NCBI RefSeq assembly: GCF_027744825.2 | Contig: NC_071345.1 | Coordinates: forward strand, 6,170,001-6,234,000 | Reading direction: 5' to 3' | Length of the DNA stretch: 64,000 bases | DNA from: Synchiropus splendidus | Taxonomy: Eukaryota > Chordata > Actinopteri > Syngnathiformes > Callionymidae | Shown: one piece after another, positions 42,739-56,232 of the stretch | How positions within the stretch are numbered: position 1 is the first letter of the stretch | Layout of the letters: every line of letters starts with the position of its first letter | Notes under the pieces: generated by a model | What the model was told of the DNA's origin: nothing | Databases searched by the model: none | The model's input: the letters and a program-made list of their open reading frames with translations, nothing else | Position numbers and translations under genes: made by a program

Positions 42739-42922
42739 CGGGGGTCTTCATCTCGGTCCTCAAAAGGCCAGAGTGGTGCTGTTTTTTGTTCGAACCAGTC
42801 AAGCACACAAAGTTTACCCAAGCAGACTGTCAGTCTGGCGCTGCTTGTGTTAGCTGGTTAACCTGGTTGGAACCAGAACCTGCTCACTGAGGCCCTTTGA
42901 GGAGTGAGTTGAAGACTCCTGC
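42739..42922. mobile_element. Short inverted-repeat element (MITE-like)
   Basis: The left arm GGGGGTCTTCATCTCGGTCC is the imperfect inverse of the right arm ending in GTTGAAGACTCCTGCC, over about 30 bases. A clear target duplication was not found. Non-coding. Confidence 0.6.
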
Positions 42923-42956
42923 CACCGAGAGAAAGTATTGCTTGTTAAGTGCTAAT

Positions 42957-43075
42957 TTTCCCAGTACGGGTCACTGAGAACAGGAGCCTATCCGAGGGAA
43001 GAAAGAGGCGGAGGCACCCCGTCTATCGCAGGTTACAAGAGCAAATACCCAGAGGACACTCACACAACTAGCTCA
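42957..43075 (+). repeat. Possible degenerate dispersed repeat
   Basis: The stretch CAGTACGGGTCACTGAGAAC, GAGCCTATCC, GTCTATCGCAGG and ACACTCACAC resembles a widespread fish interspersed repeat that carries the same words in the same order. Recognition is by eye only. Confidence 0.4.
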
Positions 43076-45750
43076 GCAAAAAGTCAGGCTCAACTCAAAA
43101 CTAGGAAAATGTGTCGCAATAAAAATATTTTCAATGACAATTCAAGAATTATTTCCGTACAAAAAGTCAAAGTTTGTCAGACAGTTTTGCAACCCTTCAG
43201 GATCTGTCAGAGCCCATTGTCCCGCCAAAGAAAAATCCAAGATGGGAAGGGAAAGACAGGATGGAATATTCATATTTGTAAGTGAAATTGAGATTTACTG
43301 ACACAATTCCTGTCAGTTGTAGTTGGGCTGAGCAGTGCTCTCATAAATACTTACAGAAAAGCAGCTGTGCATATGTTAGGAAGCCTAAATGGAACGTCAT
43401 GGAGTCAAACGCGTGAGCTAATACCAGATTAAATATTCAAAGACTTCACTGCAGAGTTTCTCAAGAGCTTCCCGCATAAGTCGAGCTGGATTGGACAACA
43501 GGGGAGCCAAGAGCCAGAAGTGCGAGGAAGTCAGTTAGAGCAAAGAATGTAATGTGGCGGAGGAGCTTCAAGTGCGGCGGCGCAGGTTTGTATCAGCGAC
43601 GGAGGCCGATCTCTCATTAGTATGTTGAGCGCAGGCTCCTCTAACCTCCGGGGATCAGGACTGCATGTGGTTCTGATTGTCAAAGTAAGACTGGCTTCTT
43701 AGTCATTTCTTTGAGAACGGACCAAAACATCTGTCCTCCTCATCTTAGGCAGCGTTTTACGAGCCGCCAGCCTTTGAAGCTTTCAAGGTGGGTCGAGCAG
43801 CTCTCGTGCCAAAACTGATCGACGCTGACAAGCCATCATTTTAATGCGAGATCAGTTTGCCAGCTCATACCTTCCTCCTTTGCTCGGTTGAAAAAAAAGG
43901 AAGAGAGTTTATCGAAGTCAACTGCGCTGAAGCTGATCTCACGGTGAGAGTTTTACCGAGTCAGCAAAACAAAAAAAAGTCATATTCTGATGGCGATTTT
44001 TTTAGAAATGTTCGTCAGGTGTTTTGTGAATTGACACTGAATGACCTCAACCGGAATGGCGACTTAAAAACATGTTTTCATTTTAACACTTCCAGGGAAG
44101 TGGCCACTACCTGCCGAGCTGAATCTGGCAGCATCACAAGATCAACTGCTTAACCGCCCTGACTCGTCACCCGTGGTCCAAAACTCCATTTAAGCGAAAG
44201 GCAGCAGAGATTAAAAATAGTCGGTGGGAAGCTTGGAGGTGGTTCAGGAATGTTGCTGGTCAGCTTCATCTGCTAGATCCATCCTCGTCGTCATCGAGCA
44301 TATCTACAGATGCGTTTGAACAGGTTTATTACAGAGCTCGGCTCAGACGTCTATCTGAAGCGCAGAGTCACGACCATACAGGACGTGGGCTTCCTCCCCC
44401 CCGGCCTTTACTCCAGATCATTTGCCCTCGCAGCAAAGAATCCGGCCACATCTGCTGTATAATTCCCCACTTAGTTACAACGATTATGCAAGTAGCTGCA
44501 CTCAGATAACATTTGAAGGCCAAACCACAGATGGTAAATATTCAGCCATTTTACATTTATGAACCGATTCTGTTATGCAATATGTCTGTTTTCAGTTAAT
44601 TCCCATCAATGTGGAAAAGGTGCCGCCACTGCATTTATGTTTTAAACTCAAAACACGCATTAAAAAAATAAATAAATAAAACAGTTTTGAGTGTTTTGTT
44701 TATGATGCCTTCATCTTACCTGCGTGTCTGAAGGTTGTGTTTAATCTTGGCTCCACTATTTCCATCTATGCGTTTATGTGTTCGTTTTTTGTTGCTTTAC
44801 TGTTCTTGAACAAATGTATCGCGTAAATGCCTCCGCATTCTGATGAAGTTGCATGTGTGGGATTGCCTCCTGGTTTGCCTCCCGCGTTTGCAAGTTCTCC
44901 GCACGAGTGTGCGTTTGTTATCGAGACCACGACTTGACTTCAAGTTAGTAGCTCAAATCTAGGACAACTTTGTTTCACGGAAATTCATTCAGCAGAGTTC
45001 CTGCGACACACAAAAACCACTTTCAAATTTCCAAATTTATATCTGACCCTTTAAAGACCCCGGTGGGACTATTCCATTTACCTTTGACTATATTGACTGT
45101 GACCCAATATCCAAGAGTAAGTGCACATAAAAATGCCATGGAAAATAGTTCCAAGGAAAGTCGATCTTCCTATTGTTAATGTGCCAGTCCAGCACGAGCT
45201 CCCCGATGGGGGTATAAAGATCTCAGAGCGTGCTCATGGAGGAGAGTTATTATTGTGGCCTGTCTGTAGCGCTACGCTCTCACCCCGCAAAGTAATGGGA
45301 TCCTGCGCCTAACCACAAATCACAGTTAGAATTTACGTTGCACGTCTCCGAGTCCTGTCATTTATTAGGTTAGTCTTACCTCCGCCAATCACTGTCATTC
45401 CATTTTGGTGGTGATCATTTTGAATTCACGGTCGATTGATTCCTACTGCACGGCTGTGTTGTCGGTCACATGACCAGAAAAGGCGGCAGGTCTAAGGTTG
45501 CCGTGGTTAAAGAAGAAGCTCAGTTCCTCGTGGAGGCTGACTTGTTTAGACAAAAAAAAACAACTTCAGCAGGGAGGCAACAGGTAACAGTGGAGAATAT
45601 TGCTTCGTGTGTAAGAGTGCTGTGACTCTACTGCCACCAACAGTCCACAAATGTGTCACGTCATTTAGCTTCTTGACACTAAAACTTCCATTTTTATGCA
45701 TCTTGAAAACAGAATATTGGTGAGACCACTGATATATATATATATACACA
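43076..45750. other. Intergenic, nothing recognised
   Basis: No supported exon. The 98-codon frame at 43857-44153 is unrecognised and carries poly-A derived lysine runs. Confidence 0.5.
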
Positions 45751-45905
45751 CAGTTGTACCTCGGTTTTCGAACATCCCGGAATTTGAACAAAACGGAGTT
45801 CGAGCAAAATTTTTTTTGCTTCAGATTTCGAATGAAAATCCAGAACTCGAACTCCCCGAAAAAAGACGGAAAAAACACAACGTGCGCGGACCGATCAGCT
45901 GACCC
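45751..45905 (-). mobile_element. Tc1/mariner-type element, one-ended fragment
   Basis: It starts CAGTTGTACCTCGG and matches the inverted right end of the element at 50913-51609 through the GACCGATCAGCTGACCCAC segment. The other terminus is missing. It lies next to a short TATA/CA microsatellite. Confidence 0.75.
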
Positions 45906-46112
45906 ACAACGAATTGAAATTCTTCTACAGATATTTTCAAGACATTAAGACACGTGATATAAAAACTTGAATATAGCCAGCTATTGTCAACTGATTGTGT
46001 AACTGATGCAAAATAAACAATATTTTGTTGTTTAAATGGGTCCATAATTTAATTCAGTAATATACCACATTCACATTCAAACGGAAAAATGTGGCTTCTT
46101 GTGGCAAATATT

Positions 46113-46158
<46 letters not shown>

Positions 46159-49100
46159 TATGGCGTAGTTTTCAGCCTTTTCATTGGTGCCATCAGATTT
46201 CACTTTAAAAAAAGCAGATCTAGTCACTGTGGGAATAGTACAACATGGAGCGTCCGATGAGGAAACATGCCTCTAAAATACTCTAAAAACCAGCAATCCT
46301 CCCTGACCATCTCTGAAATGGCCCCTCTATCTCTCCCGCTCGCCCTCTTGGCTTCAGTCCTGAGTTTCCAGGAGGCTGCGATGCCTCCCTCGCTCTCAGG
46401 AGCTCTGTGATACCGCAGAATTAACGTAAAGCTATAATTCACCGGAGGAAAAAGTGAGTGCATGGCAAACAGCTCCACACTTGATTGACCTGGAGGACAG
46501 AGGCGGATGACAGATTGATAACAGTAGCCACGGGAACCTCTGTTATCTTCATTATCATTTTATAGGGATTTGTGTTTCGATACATCTCCATCCACACAGA
46601 AGTTCAAAACCAGCAGTGGCCGCCGGAGTCTGGTGTCCAGCCTCAGACGTTGCATCAGACCTGGTTCGAATACAAGCCTCACTTTGGTGCGTTTTACCCG
46701 GCATTCCATCTCATCTCATCTGTGAATCCCGATCCAGTTGCAAGAGAGCCAGATCTGTGGCAGGAGTACCACAGGCATGGAGGGTCCAAAAAGAAGTCCA
46801 AGCTGCCATTATGGTGGGGTGACAATGTTGAAATCATTCGCAACACATCTTCACTCCCATGCCGTCATATGTTGACCTTGGGAAAGTGGACTTGTGTCTT
46901 ACATTGAAGCCAGAGCAGCCTTCAACCTTGCATGTTGATGCATTAAGTTTTCAATTGAAGCACAAGTTCCACCTCCCGTGGCACATCCTGGCGCCATGGG
47001 CAGCGCATCACGTGAAAGGGGGGGGAAAAGAAAAAGGCAGGTCGGGCTTAGGTAAACCATAGGATGGCACTCTTTCTATTTCTATGTTTGACAATGTGTC
47101 AGTTGCTATTTAAAGCCCCTCAAATGTGTTGGGGTTAGGGTGACATTCTGACGGCACTGTCAGTAAGGGGGAGAGAAATAGGAACTGGCACCCAAAGTAA
47201 TATAACAAAGAGAGGTTCTTAACATCAACCTGTGTCTATGCTCCTTGCAAACCACCCCCCGCCTCTGGCTCTTAACAAGACCTCAATTGAAAAACCTAAT
47301 GCCCCACGAGAAGAAAAACTCCATTCAAAACTCCATTGAAATGCTGCTTTCTGTGTCAGCATAAGACGCAAAAGTCCACTGTCCCACCGTCAGTATATTG
47401 CATCATGGTAGTGAGAGTGACCTTTCACAGTGACCTTATCTGAAGGCCCAGGTGTCACACTCAACTGCTCTTGAACGGCGCCCACCACTGCAGACCTGGA
47501 AGAGCTTCGGATGCCCTGCGCCAAAGATCCCATTTGAACCAATTAGAGTTCAGCGCAACTCTGGGATGATCATCTACCCGAGCCGAGCGTATTCCCTGAT
47601 TTGTGTGAAATAGAAGGTCCTTTGTTAGGAGGGACATCAAACAAAGCAGTAAAATGAAACAGCCGGGGCCACAGTGGTCTGGATGCTCAGTGTCCCGAGA
47701 TTGGAATGTGCTGCAGGAGAAGACATTCATTAAAGGATTAGGGCCCACACTTTGTACTGAGACAAGAATGAGGCAGCTGTGAAAGCACGGCCGTGAAATG
47801 ATCAAAATGATATTCAAGCGCTATTTTGTGCATGACAGGAGATGCTGGCAGTGGAAGTAGCCACAATCCAAACAAAGTGCAAAGATCTTCTCTTTACTGA
47901 GGCGCAGTCATGCTGGCTGACAAAACACAGCAGAGGTGGAATCCTACTGGGGCTAAGCCTCTTCAGTGCACCTTGTTTTAAGGTGTCAAACAGGCGGAGA
48001 TCAAAGCCACCGAGACCACAGCGACGCAACTCCTCATGGAGCAGTTATCAACGGCATTCAGTCGGAGGCAGTGTTTCATGGGAATGCTTCCATTCTTCCA
48101 GGAATTTCCAGTAAATGGTCATATTTCAATGTCAGATGTCTGCACTTTCCTAAAACTGTTCATTCTTCGTGTCCTAAAACTGGCCTTAAAACGCTCCACT
48201 TGTGAATCCAAACCAAACAAAGGCATTGCATTACTTTGCTTGTTTATTGAGGGCTTCTGTAATAGGCAATTTGGCACCGGGATTTGGGAATCCTCAGCAG
48301 AGAACCATAAAAGAGGGCAGTATGTGTGGTCTGGTGCTGCCATTGCTGTGAACTGGAGACAGGCAGGAGAAACCAGGGCCAGCGTGTTTCCCGTATCAAA
48401 ACAGGCGCCGACAGCAAGCAGACATGGCTAACTGGACTTTCCTTGTTCTCACACTCGCCGCCAAATTGAGGCAAATTCTTCGAGTGGCAAGTATCCATCA
48501 CTCACGTTAAACAATCTGCCCGGGCCTCGCTTGATAAGGAGACCACACACACCTTTCAGAATCACGTTTTTTTATTAGCCGTTCGTCTAATAAGTAAAAC
48601 ACGGCCCTCAGTGAAACTGAAAAATGAATTTGTCATCGAGGCTTGAATGGAAAAGTGGTCTTTGTCAGAGGTGTGTTATGGAGTGGTCAGATCTTCAAGA
48701 CCCATGTTGTACAGTGCCATATCTGCAATTGTTTTTCAAAAAAGTATTCCTCATCCACAGCACCAGTGTGAAGCCCTTGACAAACAACCTGTCAGCCACC
48801 ACAAATATGCACATATTTGATACTCAATTTGAGGAGGATAAGTGCCTTACTAAGCCAGTATGCAGCGACAGTTCGTGTCCAAGCTCCTGACTGCTTCAAC
48901 TCCCTCTTGGCCTTCTCAAACAAATGTCCCTCAATTCCTGTGCTCCCTTCCCTGGCACGTACCTCGTGTTTGCCCAGACCATTATCATCATCATCGACCC
49001 GGCATGTAAATGGGATCAAAATCATACTTAGGGTTTTAAGGCACCGATCGTTGACACCCAACTTTTGAACTTTTAAATTCCCTTTTGGCTGAAATAGCCA

Positions 49101-50244
49101 GCACAAACAATGGCACGCAGATATGTCCGCTGAAGGGGGTTTTTACCGCGATAAGAATCAAACGTAAAAAAGTCAAAAGTCCACCTGAGGAGGGTGAAAT
49201 GGTAAACATGAGGGTATATTTTCACAGGCTTTCATCCCTCCTGAAAGCCCTTTGACAGCATCCCTTTTATCCCCTTCTACTGTTCAAGTGGCTGCCTTTT
49301 GAATAAAGCTTGACTCAAACGTTCTTTAACAAGTTATTAAAAAATACATCGGAATCAGTCGTCGATTTGCTGTGGAGCTGAGCTATACCACTCAGGCTTC
49401 AAGCGAAACCTCAATTTCCTTACAAAGCCCAAAGAAAATATTAGTTTGAGCCAGCCAAACATTTGACGTCAGCCGGAGTGAGCGGCCGCGGCCAACAGAG
49501 GAGGAAGTCGGAAGGATTTAACACTTGTGTCCACAGAGGGAGAGATCACTGTGAATTTTTATGAGGAGCGTTTAAAAATGAATTCGGTCGAGCCACAAAT
49601 CACACCTGGAAGCCTGTCTTCCTGTTTGTGTCACTCAAATAGGTAATGATTTTTTTTTTGCTTTTTTAACTCTGCTCTGACATGACTTGAACTCTGGGAA
49701 AGTACATGCTGAAATGCTCGGATCCGGACTTGAACCGTGGAAACCAATGACCTTTCTACATGAAGGAGTTGTATCACAACAAAAACGGTGTTTACAAAGG
49801 CATAACAAGTCAAACAAGATCACAATCTTAATGATCTACTTTACTGCTGAACTACTTACAGTTCCGGTCGGACTCTGAAAATCCAGCGTGTTGATATAGC
49901 AGCCTCAGTTCAAAGTTCAGTCCCCTTCAACGATTCATCGTCGCCCACCCTTGCCCTCCTGGTCCGTCATCCATATCTTTGTTTTCCCTCAGAAGGGTCG
50001 TGTCATTTAGCCTGTAAGGCGCGGGATATTTGTCCTGCTAAAACCAACACTGCAGGATTTACATGTGCTCGACATGACTTGATACAAATACACGTTGGTA
50101 CTTGAAGAGAGATCGAGACGTAAAAGCAGGGCTGGGTTAGTCAGGGACGTGACTCAAGTTAGTATGGAAACAGACCCGGCTCAAACAAGACTCCATCAAT
50201 GTCCAATGTCCAGTTAAGACTCACAGGGGAGTGAGACAACATGA
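45906..50244. other. Intergenic, nothing recognised beyond a (TA)n run
   Basis: Several open frames of 70-131 codons (for example 48036-48431) overlap others on both strands and match nothing known to me. Confidence 0.5.
46114..46153. repeat. (TA)n microsatellite
   Basis: A run of about 20 TA units. Confidence 0.94.
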
Positions 50245-50895
50245 AACATATCAAGTTCTGCCTCTTCTCCTTTGTCTTTGTCCTGTCCGGGGTCACCACC
50301 TGAACCTATCGTATGGTTCCTCAGGAGTCACACTTGACATGAATCTGGCCTCCAAAACTCTCCTCATGAGCTTCCCCTCTGATACACTCGCTTCTAAACC
50401 TGTCCTTGATAGTCACTCCGGCTGAAAACCAGGGCACCACAGATCACCCAACAGTCGTCTCCATCCTTCCAAACTGCCTGCCCTCACCACTCGGTCCATC
50501 ACTCTGACTCATATATATGTACTCATCCATCCTCAACTCCCTCGTCTTCAATGACTATCCTGCCTCTCTCATGTAAACCATCTTGCTTCGACAGAGCTTC
50601 ATTCCTCAACTCATCGTTCCGCTGACTAGAGATCACTATATCATCAGCAAACATCAGAGTACATGGAGACTCTTCCCGAAGCTTAGCAAGAAAGGGCTGG
50701 TCCCTGATGGACTCTTACGTTCACCTTGAAGGCCTCTACCACACCGACATCACACCTCACCACACACCTCCTACAAGTCCTGCACCAGCCTCACACACGT
50801 CTCAGATGCTCCTGACCTCCTCATACAGCGCCACGTTTCCTTTCTTCATGACTCAGTCACAAGCTTTCGCTAGATCCACAAACACACTCCTGTTA
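50245..50895 (-). mobile_element. Decayed non-LTR retrotransposon, reverse transcriptase fragment
   Basis: Read on the minus strand, 50730-50701 gives FKVNVRVHQG and 50651-50640 gives FADD inside MFADDIVIS, the RT catalytic motif. Lower coordinates give a remnant RFRSECIRGEAH of the downstream conserved block. The blocks are in different frames, so the copy is dead. A mariner-type element lies 18 bases from its upper end. Confidence 0.78.
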
Positions 50896-50912
50896 ATTCA
50901 TGTATACTAATA

Positions 50913-51609
50913 CAGTGGTACCTCAGTTCTCGACCACAATCCGTTCCAAACGGCCATTCGAGAAGCGATTTGTTCGAAATCTGAATCGATTTTTCCCATT
51001 ACAATGAATGGAAAAAGAAACAATGCGTTCCAAGCCTTAAAACAGTCTTTTGTAGGAGTGAATGTAGAGTGTCTGCTGCAGGTGGCTGTTCCTCTATGTG
51101 TGTGGCCGCTGCATGTGGGAGGGGTTGCCGAGTGAGTGACGTCTCTCCAGAAGTGAAGAGGTGCCCGGTGCGTGTCCAGCTCTGAATGTGCGCTTCTGTG
51201 CAGTTTGGCTGTGACAAAGTCATAAACCAAGTCACGCTCTGTCCCAGACTCGCCTCATCCCTGTCCCAGCTCCAGCCCACAACAGGACATCAAACCCTGG
51301 AGTGGAGGTGTGGAGAGCGAGCACCTCCCCTGTGACACTCTACCACAGTCCAGTGTGGAGACAGGAAAGGTTTTACACCTCAATATGAAGAAAAAACAGT
51401 CAGTAAATGTAGCTAACGGGACACGTCTGCATACAGAGGCTGCGTTATACACAATAACAAAGCGCGTCGTGGGTCAGCTGATCGGTCCGTGCATGTTATG
51501 TTAAGGCTTTTTTCGGGGGCGTTTGAGTTCTGGATTTTCGTTTGAAAATCTCAAATTTTTTGTTTGAACTCCGATTTGTCCGGGACGTTCAAAAACCGAG
51601 GCACCACTG
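50913..51609. mobile_element. Tc1/mariner-type non-autonomous element
   Basis: The 697-bp element begins CAGTGGTACCTCAG and ends with the inverse form CCGAGGCACCACTG. It is flanked by TA on both sides (50911-50912 and 51610-51611), the target duplication of the Tc1/mariner superfamily. No transposase was recognised. Partial relatives occur at 45751-45905 and 61977-62109. Confidence 0.82.
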
Positions 51610-51611
51610 TA

Positions 51612-54600
51612 CTGAATTTGAACCATGAGACGCATTTCTTCATCCCTCAGCAAGTTTTGAAATCACACAGGCAGAAAGTCGACACCACCTCAGATTGTTG
51701 CACTTTGGAAGCATCACAGTCTCCAACTTTTATCCCAAATTTCCCAGAGCCTGTAGGGAATTGAAAATACTGACTGGACTCATTTGTCATTAATGCACTC
51801 GATCAAACTGATAATGGCACAGTTTAAGTGTGGGATTGGTTGATTTCTTCATTTCCTTCTGCTTAGTTCGCTGGCTAGTCAGGTCTGTCACATCGAGCCC
51901 TGGGACAGGGGACCATTCAAGCGCATCCACGCCAGAATGAGGAAGACAAACTGTTGCAGTAGCATTGCTAGTTGAGAAGCGTGTGAGGACTGATCAACAA
52001 GCGGTTGCACACAAACGTCAGGAAGGAAAGTACCAGCTCTGTTTATCTTTCATGCCGATAAATCAACTGAATGTGACTCATGTTTTCCTTCTAAAGCCGT
52101 GGTGGATGACGTTTTTGGAGACTGAACTGGAGAATGGGTCCCCCCTCAAAAAAAAAATCACTGGTTTAATTGTGTTTTTTCCTGATCGATACATGGCGAC
52201 TGAACAGTGATTCCTGATACTGAAGCAGCTAGAAAAAAACAAGTCACATTGGCTCATTAAACTGCTTGTGATCCAGTTGGATACCAGTTGTAAAACACAT
52301 GCAATGCAGTAGTGACATTTTAACTTTACTTACTAATATTTTATTTGACTTTATAACCCACAACGTCCTTCTCCTTAACTACCCTGTGAGCTAGCTAGGT
52401 GTGGGCTACTTTTCAGTCAAGAGCTGCGCAACAGATCAAAGGATTAAGGTAGAGAAAACAGAGGTGAAGGGGAAGTGAAACATAAAAGAAAAAGTCTGTG
52501 AAAGCAGGAAAGAAGCAGAGTTAGAGGTCACAGAGAGTCGCATTAGCATGACGTAGCATGTTAGCAGCTAACATACGCAACTGAGACTTGCCTTCAGTGT
52601 GAGTCCTGGATGATGACGTTTGGCAGAAGAAAAACTTACTCTCTTGATAGTCCTATAAAACAAACAAAACAACTGCAACCACAACAGGGAACTGGTGGAC
52701 AAAAATGGCGTCTTCAGTCAGGTGAAGGGGATAAAGTAATCAGTGACTCCACTGGTTGGTCTGCTGTGAGTCAGGCAGCAATTACAAATAAATAATATTT
52801 TAAAACTCTAGAAAAACTTTGTTTTCTTGCTCTGTGGCCTAATAAAACACACCAAGGAAATACATTTTAAAATTTAATTCATAAAACTTTGCTTAAATTA
52901 ACATTTAAACTGTGAGACAATGAGACGTTTTGCATTATTTTCTCTTTTTTTCCAGTTGTTTTGTTTAATTTAAAATACAGACAAATTATTTGACATTATT
53001 GAATATTAATTTAGAGTCTAACGCAAATGTATTTTCTGAAATAAAGTATTCTTTGCTCAGAATTCATGATGATTTTCTGTATATCAAGGATGTATTTAAG
53101 TATTTCTCTGATGGAGCAAGTGACTGTTATTCACACAATAATGTGTTTTAATATGGCCTGAAGTGATTTTTCCACCACCTCCGTCTTGACAGGAAGTGAG
53201 TTATTCTCATGTTCACCTCCTTGAATCTTCCACTGGGTCCAGAAGACCAAGCTTCAATGCCAATGTGGAATTCACCTTCATGCAACAAGTGAGTTCAGGA
53301 AGTGAATTCAGGTGTTTACACACGTTTGACAGGGAATCCTACAAGTTGGATGGAAGTGAGTCTGGACTGCTGCCCGAACACCCCGACGGCAGCTGTGTTT
53401 GTTTGGTGAATCACAAAGTGCAAAACATAAAACTGCCCGACGTCCTGTAATTCCGCTGCTCCTTGTGATCTCAGAACCTGCTCTGTGGATCAAAGTGGAC
53501 ATGGAGGTGACAGCAGATGGATCTCAGGAGTCTCCGCACTGGTTCTCTTTGAGCACATGTGCTGGCGGGTGTCGGCGTCCAGCGCTGGAGCGATGATGTC
53601 GACGGTCGATATTAAACTCATCTATTAAAAATTCAAGAGCGACGTCGGTCATCTGGAAGGTGTTTCAGCTCCTTCAACATCTCGACTCTCAGATGTGATC
53701 GAGGTCACTCGCAGGTATGACTTTCCCAGCGATACAGGTTCCTGCTGGAATATGAAAGCGTATTAAACCTCACATCAGTCGCTGATTAAATAAGAATTGG
53801 TCTTGCGGGACCCAGGAACTCGCTCCCAGACTTTTAACTCATTCATCTCCTTTATCTCAAACAGTGAGCTGGAGTCAACCCCAGACAGACCTGGAGAAGA
53901 GGGAAGGTTTTCCGTCATCGATCGCCAAACTCTCCGGTAGATGTAGACGATTTATAGCTCCATCAAAAAGAATCTTTCAGTCGATGTTTTCAGCAAAACA
54001 ATTCCACTCGCTATTCTCTCTCACAGCAGGGTGATTCTCAGCTATGGACACGTATGATGGTCTTAGACTCAGGTGAAACATTTCCACTCCAAACCATTTA
54101 GGTCAGAACTCTTGGAGAAAAAGAGACACAAAATGCCACTGAAAGTGCATTTAATGTACTTTCAAAAGACATTTTTAAAAGGCACAAAAGCAGGAATAAT
54201 AAATAGTGGGGGAAGTGTAAAATAAACATAAATGATTTAAAATGGTCACGTCTTTGGGGAAAGAAAAAAAATGAACAAACAAAAAAGTGAGTGGAAATAA
54301 TTGTCAAATCAAAAAACTGAAATCCCTCAGAAATTGTAGATGGAAGTATTTTCAGAATTAGAACGTGGGTTTAAAAACGTGAACACAATTTGGAGCCACT
54401 CTTTGACCCATCGTCCATGACTGACTGACAGGTCAAGTCTACTCATTTTGATGGATGTGACTTCTTTGTTTTCTGAAGACATTCCTGAACTGCCGTGAGA
54501 GCTCTTACTCAGCTTTGGTCCCCTGAGGAACCGCCGAGGGTTCTTGAGTTGAGAGACGTCTTTAAGGTCGAATGAAAAGACGGTGAGTTGGCACTGAATT

Positions 54601-55544
54601 TGAAGTGGAATTCCAGGCTCTGTCGGTTAATCATTACATGTTTCTGCCAGTTAATGGAACATCGAACTCTCTCTATGAAGACGAAGAAGTGAGGAGCAGC
54701 TGACAGTCTCTAGTCGTGTCAGACCTTCCCGGGCACCTACACACACACACGTGTCCCCAGCCGCCGGACACTTCCACCCGAGTGACTCCTGAGAAGATGC
54801 AATGGAGACACCACCCATTATCGCAGTCCGAAGACTCAGAGCGAGTGAATCCGGCGCAGTAAAACTTCCTACTCATAAAATGGCTTTTGCAGGAGTTACT
54901 CTGTGTTTTTCCGTGTTTATGGATGCAGTGAGTGGTAATAACTGTCACTGGGTCTGATGCCTTTCTTGGCACCAAACAAACAATCATAACCCATCTGGCT
55001 CGGTGCCATTCATCCATTCTCTGACTGCTTTCCCCAAATTAATTGGTGGTTGTATTGACGTTTACGAGGTGATGTGAGGCGGCCAGATCCTCCGCGCGCG
55101 GCGGTAAGTGCTCCACCATCGGATTGTTCTCCGAGTAAATGTGAGCGGTGACAGATCCGCCGTGACACAGAGCAGAGAGTCCTGCACGCCACTCTCAATG
55201 TTCCTCACCGCAGCGAAATCCGACTCACCAGATAATCCCTGAGCTTTACCAGAGACAGAGCTGAGGTGGAGTCAGAGGTCGCCCCGGGTTATCGTTACCC
55301 GGTCACACTGAAAACGTCAGGAATCGCTGACTCTGCTGTTTAGACCTTCCACTTGATTCTGACTTGGCTGGTAAAAACAAAAGCCTGTTTTAAAATTCTC
55401 TTTTCGCTGATGTCGGCTTTCGGCAGAACCAAGAACAAGATGCTCATATGATAGCAATAAGAAAAAAATATACTTTACATGCTTAAATTAGTCACTGGAA
55501 GTCTCCCTACATTACCGATAATCGGCCGCACCAAGTAAGACTGC
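51612..55544. other. Intergenic, nothing recognised
   Basis: No supported exon, RNA gene or complete transposon. Confidence 0.5.
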
Positions 55545-55552
55545 AGTTAGCA

Positions 55553-56224
55553 TAGGCGGCTCGTGAGCCACATGCGGCTCTTTGCCCAGTTTCATGCAGC
55601 TCTTCACCAAATGAGCCGCTGAACTGGCTGGGATTTTGGTCAAGTTGAGATGATCGTTTATACAGGAAATAAGTCGAAAAAGTAAGAGCTATTCCGGCAA
55701 AAATTCAAAATATGGTTAGAAGACTTTGAATCGCGTTTTACCTTTGGAACATAAACAATACGTGCCCCCTGCATTCAATTCTGATGAGACTCGTGGTCTT
55801 CAGACTTGGATCACCATCAGATCCACGATCAACACAACATGACTTATTTCCGCTCCAGTCTGCAGCATTGCTCCCACACACACACACACCGGCGCGACAT
55901 TATTGGTGGCATGAGCCACGTAAAAAGTATATGAATAAAATAAATTGCACACACATTTCTATCTACACTGCTTCATCTTTCAAAGAGGATCGCGGTAAGA
56001 TGTATGAATTAAAAAAAAAATGCACAAGAAAGATATGCCAGATGCGAACCGACAACCTTGTGACACACAGGGATGTGCTTTAACCGCTATGCTGCCGCAA
56101 AATCACGTGACCAGCTGTTCAGGTGAGCCCTACTGCCTTGTTTGTACATAGTCGTAGGATGACACTTTGCTGCAATTCAGTAAAAGAATGTGGTTCTTAG
56201 CCTCCGACTGGTTGGCCACCCCTG
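55553..56224. mobile_element. hAT-type element with perfect 8-bp target duplication
   Basis: AGTTAGCA occurs at 55545-55552 and again at 56225-56232. The termini TAGGCGGCTCGTGAGCC and GGTTGGCCACCCCTG are imperfect inverted repeats of hAT type. An interior stretch at about 56040-56100 resembles, on the minus strand, a tRNA-like SINE head (AGCGGTTAAAGC then GGTTCGCATC), perhaps an older insertion carried along. Confidence 0.82.
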
Positions 56225-56232
56225 AGTTAGCA

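Noticed and set aside
46572..48431. Cluster of 70-131 codon open frames as exons of ttll5, ift43 or another syntenic gene
   Set aside because: None shows the conserved motifs expected of those proteins, and frames overlap on both strands.
56040..56100. tRNA gene
   Set aside because: Box-like words are present on the minus strand but no full cloverleaf could be drawn; it is better read as a SINE-like remnant.
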